Positions 62,479-64,000 of a DNA stretch of 64,000 nucleotides are shown here, in pieces (position 1 is the stretch's first letter; each line of letters starts with the position of its first letter). This DNA is from Megaleporinus macrocephalus (Eukaryota > Chordata > Actinopteri > Characiformes > Anostomidae), in assembly GCA_021613375.1 (NCBI GenBank), contig CM038708.1:25501518-25565517 (forward strand). The letters are read 5' to 3'. The notes under the pieces are model-generated. The model saw only the letters and a list, made by a program, of their open reading frames with translations. It searched no databases and was not told where the DNA came from. Position numbers and translations under genes: made by a program.

Positions 62479-64000
62479 ATATTATTCAGTATCCAATCCA
62501 AGAGTCTATTCATCATCACTTTTCATACGTAGTACACTTCGTCAAATGACAGGTACAATGTGCTATAATAAAAATGCTGTAATAACTAACATTAATAATC
62601 TAAAGGTATCTACTGTGTTTGATTAAACTAACCACATTTTCTTTAGGACTATGTAGCACATCCATAAGTAAAAACTTTATTAAAGGGCCCATATCACAAT
62701 TAAAAAAAACTTTTTTAAAAAGATAAAAGAGTTTGATGCAGTACACAAACATTGTTTCAAACCATAACATTGACTTCTAAGTCCATATATAGTATACGGA
62801 AGTAAGTCGCAGATCTTGAAACCTAAGTTCCATGTCGAAACAGTCAAGTCTGAAGTCCAGAGTCATTAGTTACGAGTCCTAAACAAGTCAGTCTGCGTAC
62901 CTCAGCAAATTTAGTGCTATTTCACTGATCACCAAAAATGATAGTAACAATAATATAGCCTGCTAATGACAGCACAGTAGTGTATGGTCGTATATTTAGT
63001 TATTAATTTAAGTTATTCATTTTTTTAATAGCTTTAATTGTGCCATTTATGATGTAACAGAAAAATAACGACAAAAATACAGGGTTTGTTCCAACATCAG
63101 CATTAAGCTAGCGAATAAAAGATCAGCTTTAGATTTGTGGCGAATATTGCACCTTGTTTTTAAAAGCAGAAGCCATTAAAAAACTGTTCATACTGTTTTT
63201 GTGTGTTTTGTTTACGCACTTCTAAATGGTAACCTTTGCCAGTACGAGTTTAAGAATTATATAAAGGCTCACTGATGCGTCACATGTTTCTAGCTTATGG
63301 AGGTGAACCCAAATTCTCCAAAATAAAATAAGCCAAGCACAAGCATAGAACCAGACATTTGGCGACATTGCTTTATATCAAATTTGCATTTTAAGAACAA
63401 GTCAAAATCGTGTTCCAATGTTTTTGGTCAGGTTAAACCTGGTTAAAGGCCTGAAATCTGAGATTCAAGTCTGGCTCAAGGTTAAGTCATATAACTCAAG
63501 TTTACACGTCTGCCCTGTACAAATCTTTTTTAAATATATGCTCATTCCAAAACTGATGCCTGAAACACATTCCAAAACAATCGGGACTGGGTTCGTTTAA
63601 GACTTATAACATTATGATATTTAATTCAAAAGCTTTTTAAGTAGGTAATGCAGTCATGTTCGGATTTAAAAAGAGACATCCAGGAAAGGCCTTATTCTAT
63701 GAGTGAGGATGGTCAAGACTTGCCACTTGATGTATATGTATATACATATATATAAAAAATAATGTTCCTCTATGAGCAAATGCTGCCCTATACTGCGCAA
63801 AATAGCATCTAACATTTCAGAAAATCCAGAAAACTTTCTATGTGTAAAGCAAAAGACCAATAACCACAAATAAATGCTCATGATCTTCCACTGCCCAGAT
63901 AACACTGCATTCAAAACTAGCATGATTATGTGATGGATATCACACATAAACTCTGGAAAGCTTTGAAAATCCTTGCCAATAAGCACTGTCCATCATTGCA

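Larger units (their letters stand above)
60660..64000. other. Right-hand interval without a recognised gene
   Basis: AT-rich DNA. It contains the repeat at 61250-61600 and an unassigned 127-codon minus-strand open frame at 62095-62478. No exon of a known family was found. Confidence 0.45.

Overview
The window is nuclear DNA from a ray-finned fish, most likely an ostariophysan such as a characin. Genes are split by GT-AG introns, the background is AT-rich, and short CpG-rich first exons stand out from it. Interspersed DNA transposons (hAT, Tc1/mariner) and microsatellites are of the kind common in teleosts. The species guess rests on a remembered repeat type and is tentative. There is no bacterial or viral gene organisation.

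Five protein genes can be supported, all on the minus strand. (1) trappc14 (C7orf43/MAP11) runs from a CpG-rich first exon ending at 11121 off the left edge; six coding exons are visible. (2) gal3st4, a Golgi galactose-3-O-sulfotransferase, has coding exons at 14952-15950, 16865-17174 and 18660-18766 and a probable untranslated first exon ending at 19879. The trappc14-gal3st4 pair has the order and orientation I recall from human 7q22.1, so this is an old linkage. (3) A Hes6/Her8-type bHLH-Orange-WRPW repressor lies at 43127-44703 in four exons, with two Su(H)/RBPJ-type sites in its upstream sequence. (4) A class A GPCR of the non-Edg LPA receptor/P2Y-like group has one coding exon, 52237-53235. 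(5) An L6/TM4SF tetraspan gene (TM4SF4/5-like) lies at 58129-59770 in four exons.

The rest is mostly repeat-derived or unassigned. About 20.2-40 kb holds no recognisable gene. It has a CpG-rich segment near 30.7-31.1 kb with splice-donor-like sites on both strands, and a second near 37.1-37.4 kb. A 952-bp non-autonomous hAT element with a near-perfect 8-bp target duplication sits in a trappc14 intron. Tc1/mariner remnants lie near 40.0-41.0, 49.5-49.9 and 55.1-55.8 kb.

The most unusual observation is in the 40017-41008 Tc1 element. Its decayed transposase contains about 64 bp that matches (about 86% by eye) the Orange-domain exon of the her8-like gene 3 kb away, in the same orientation. It looks like capture of a host exon fragment by microhomology-guided template switching. 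I found no convincing new multi-gene system.
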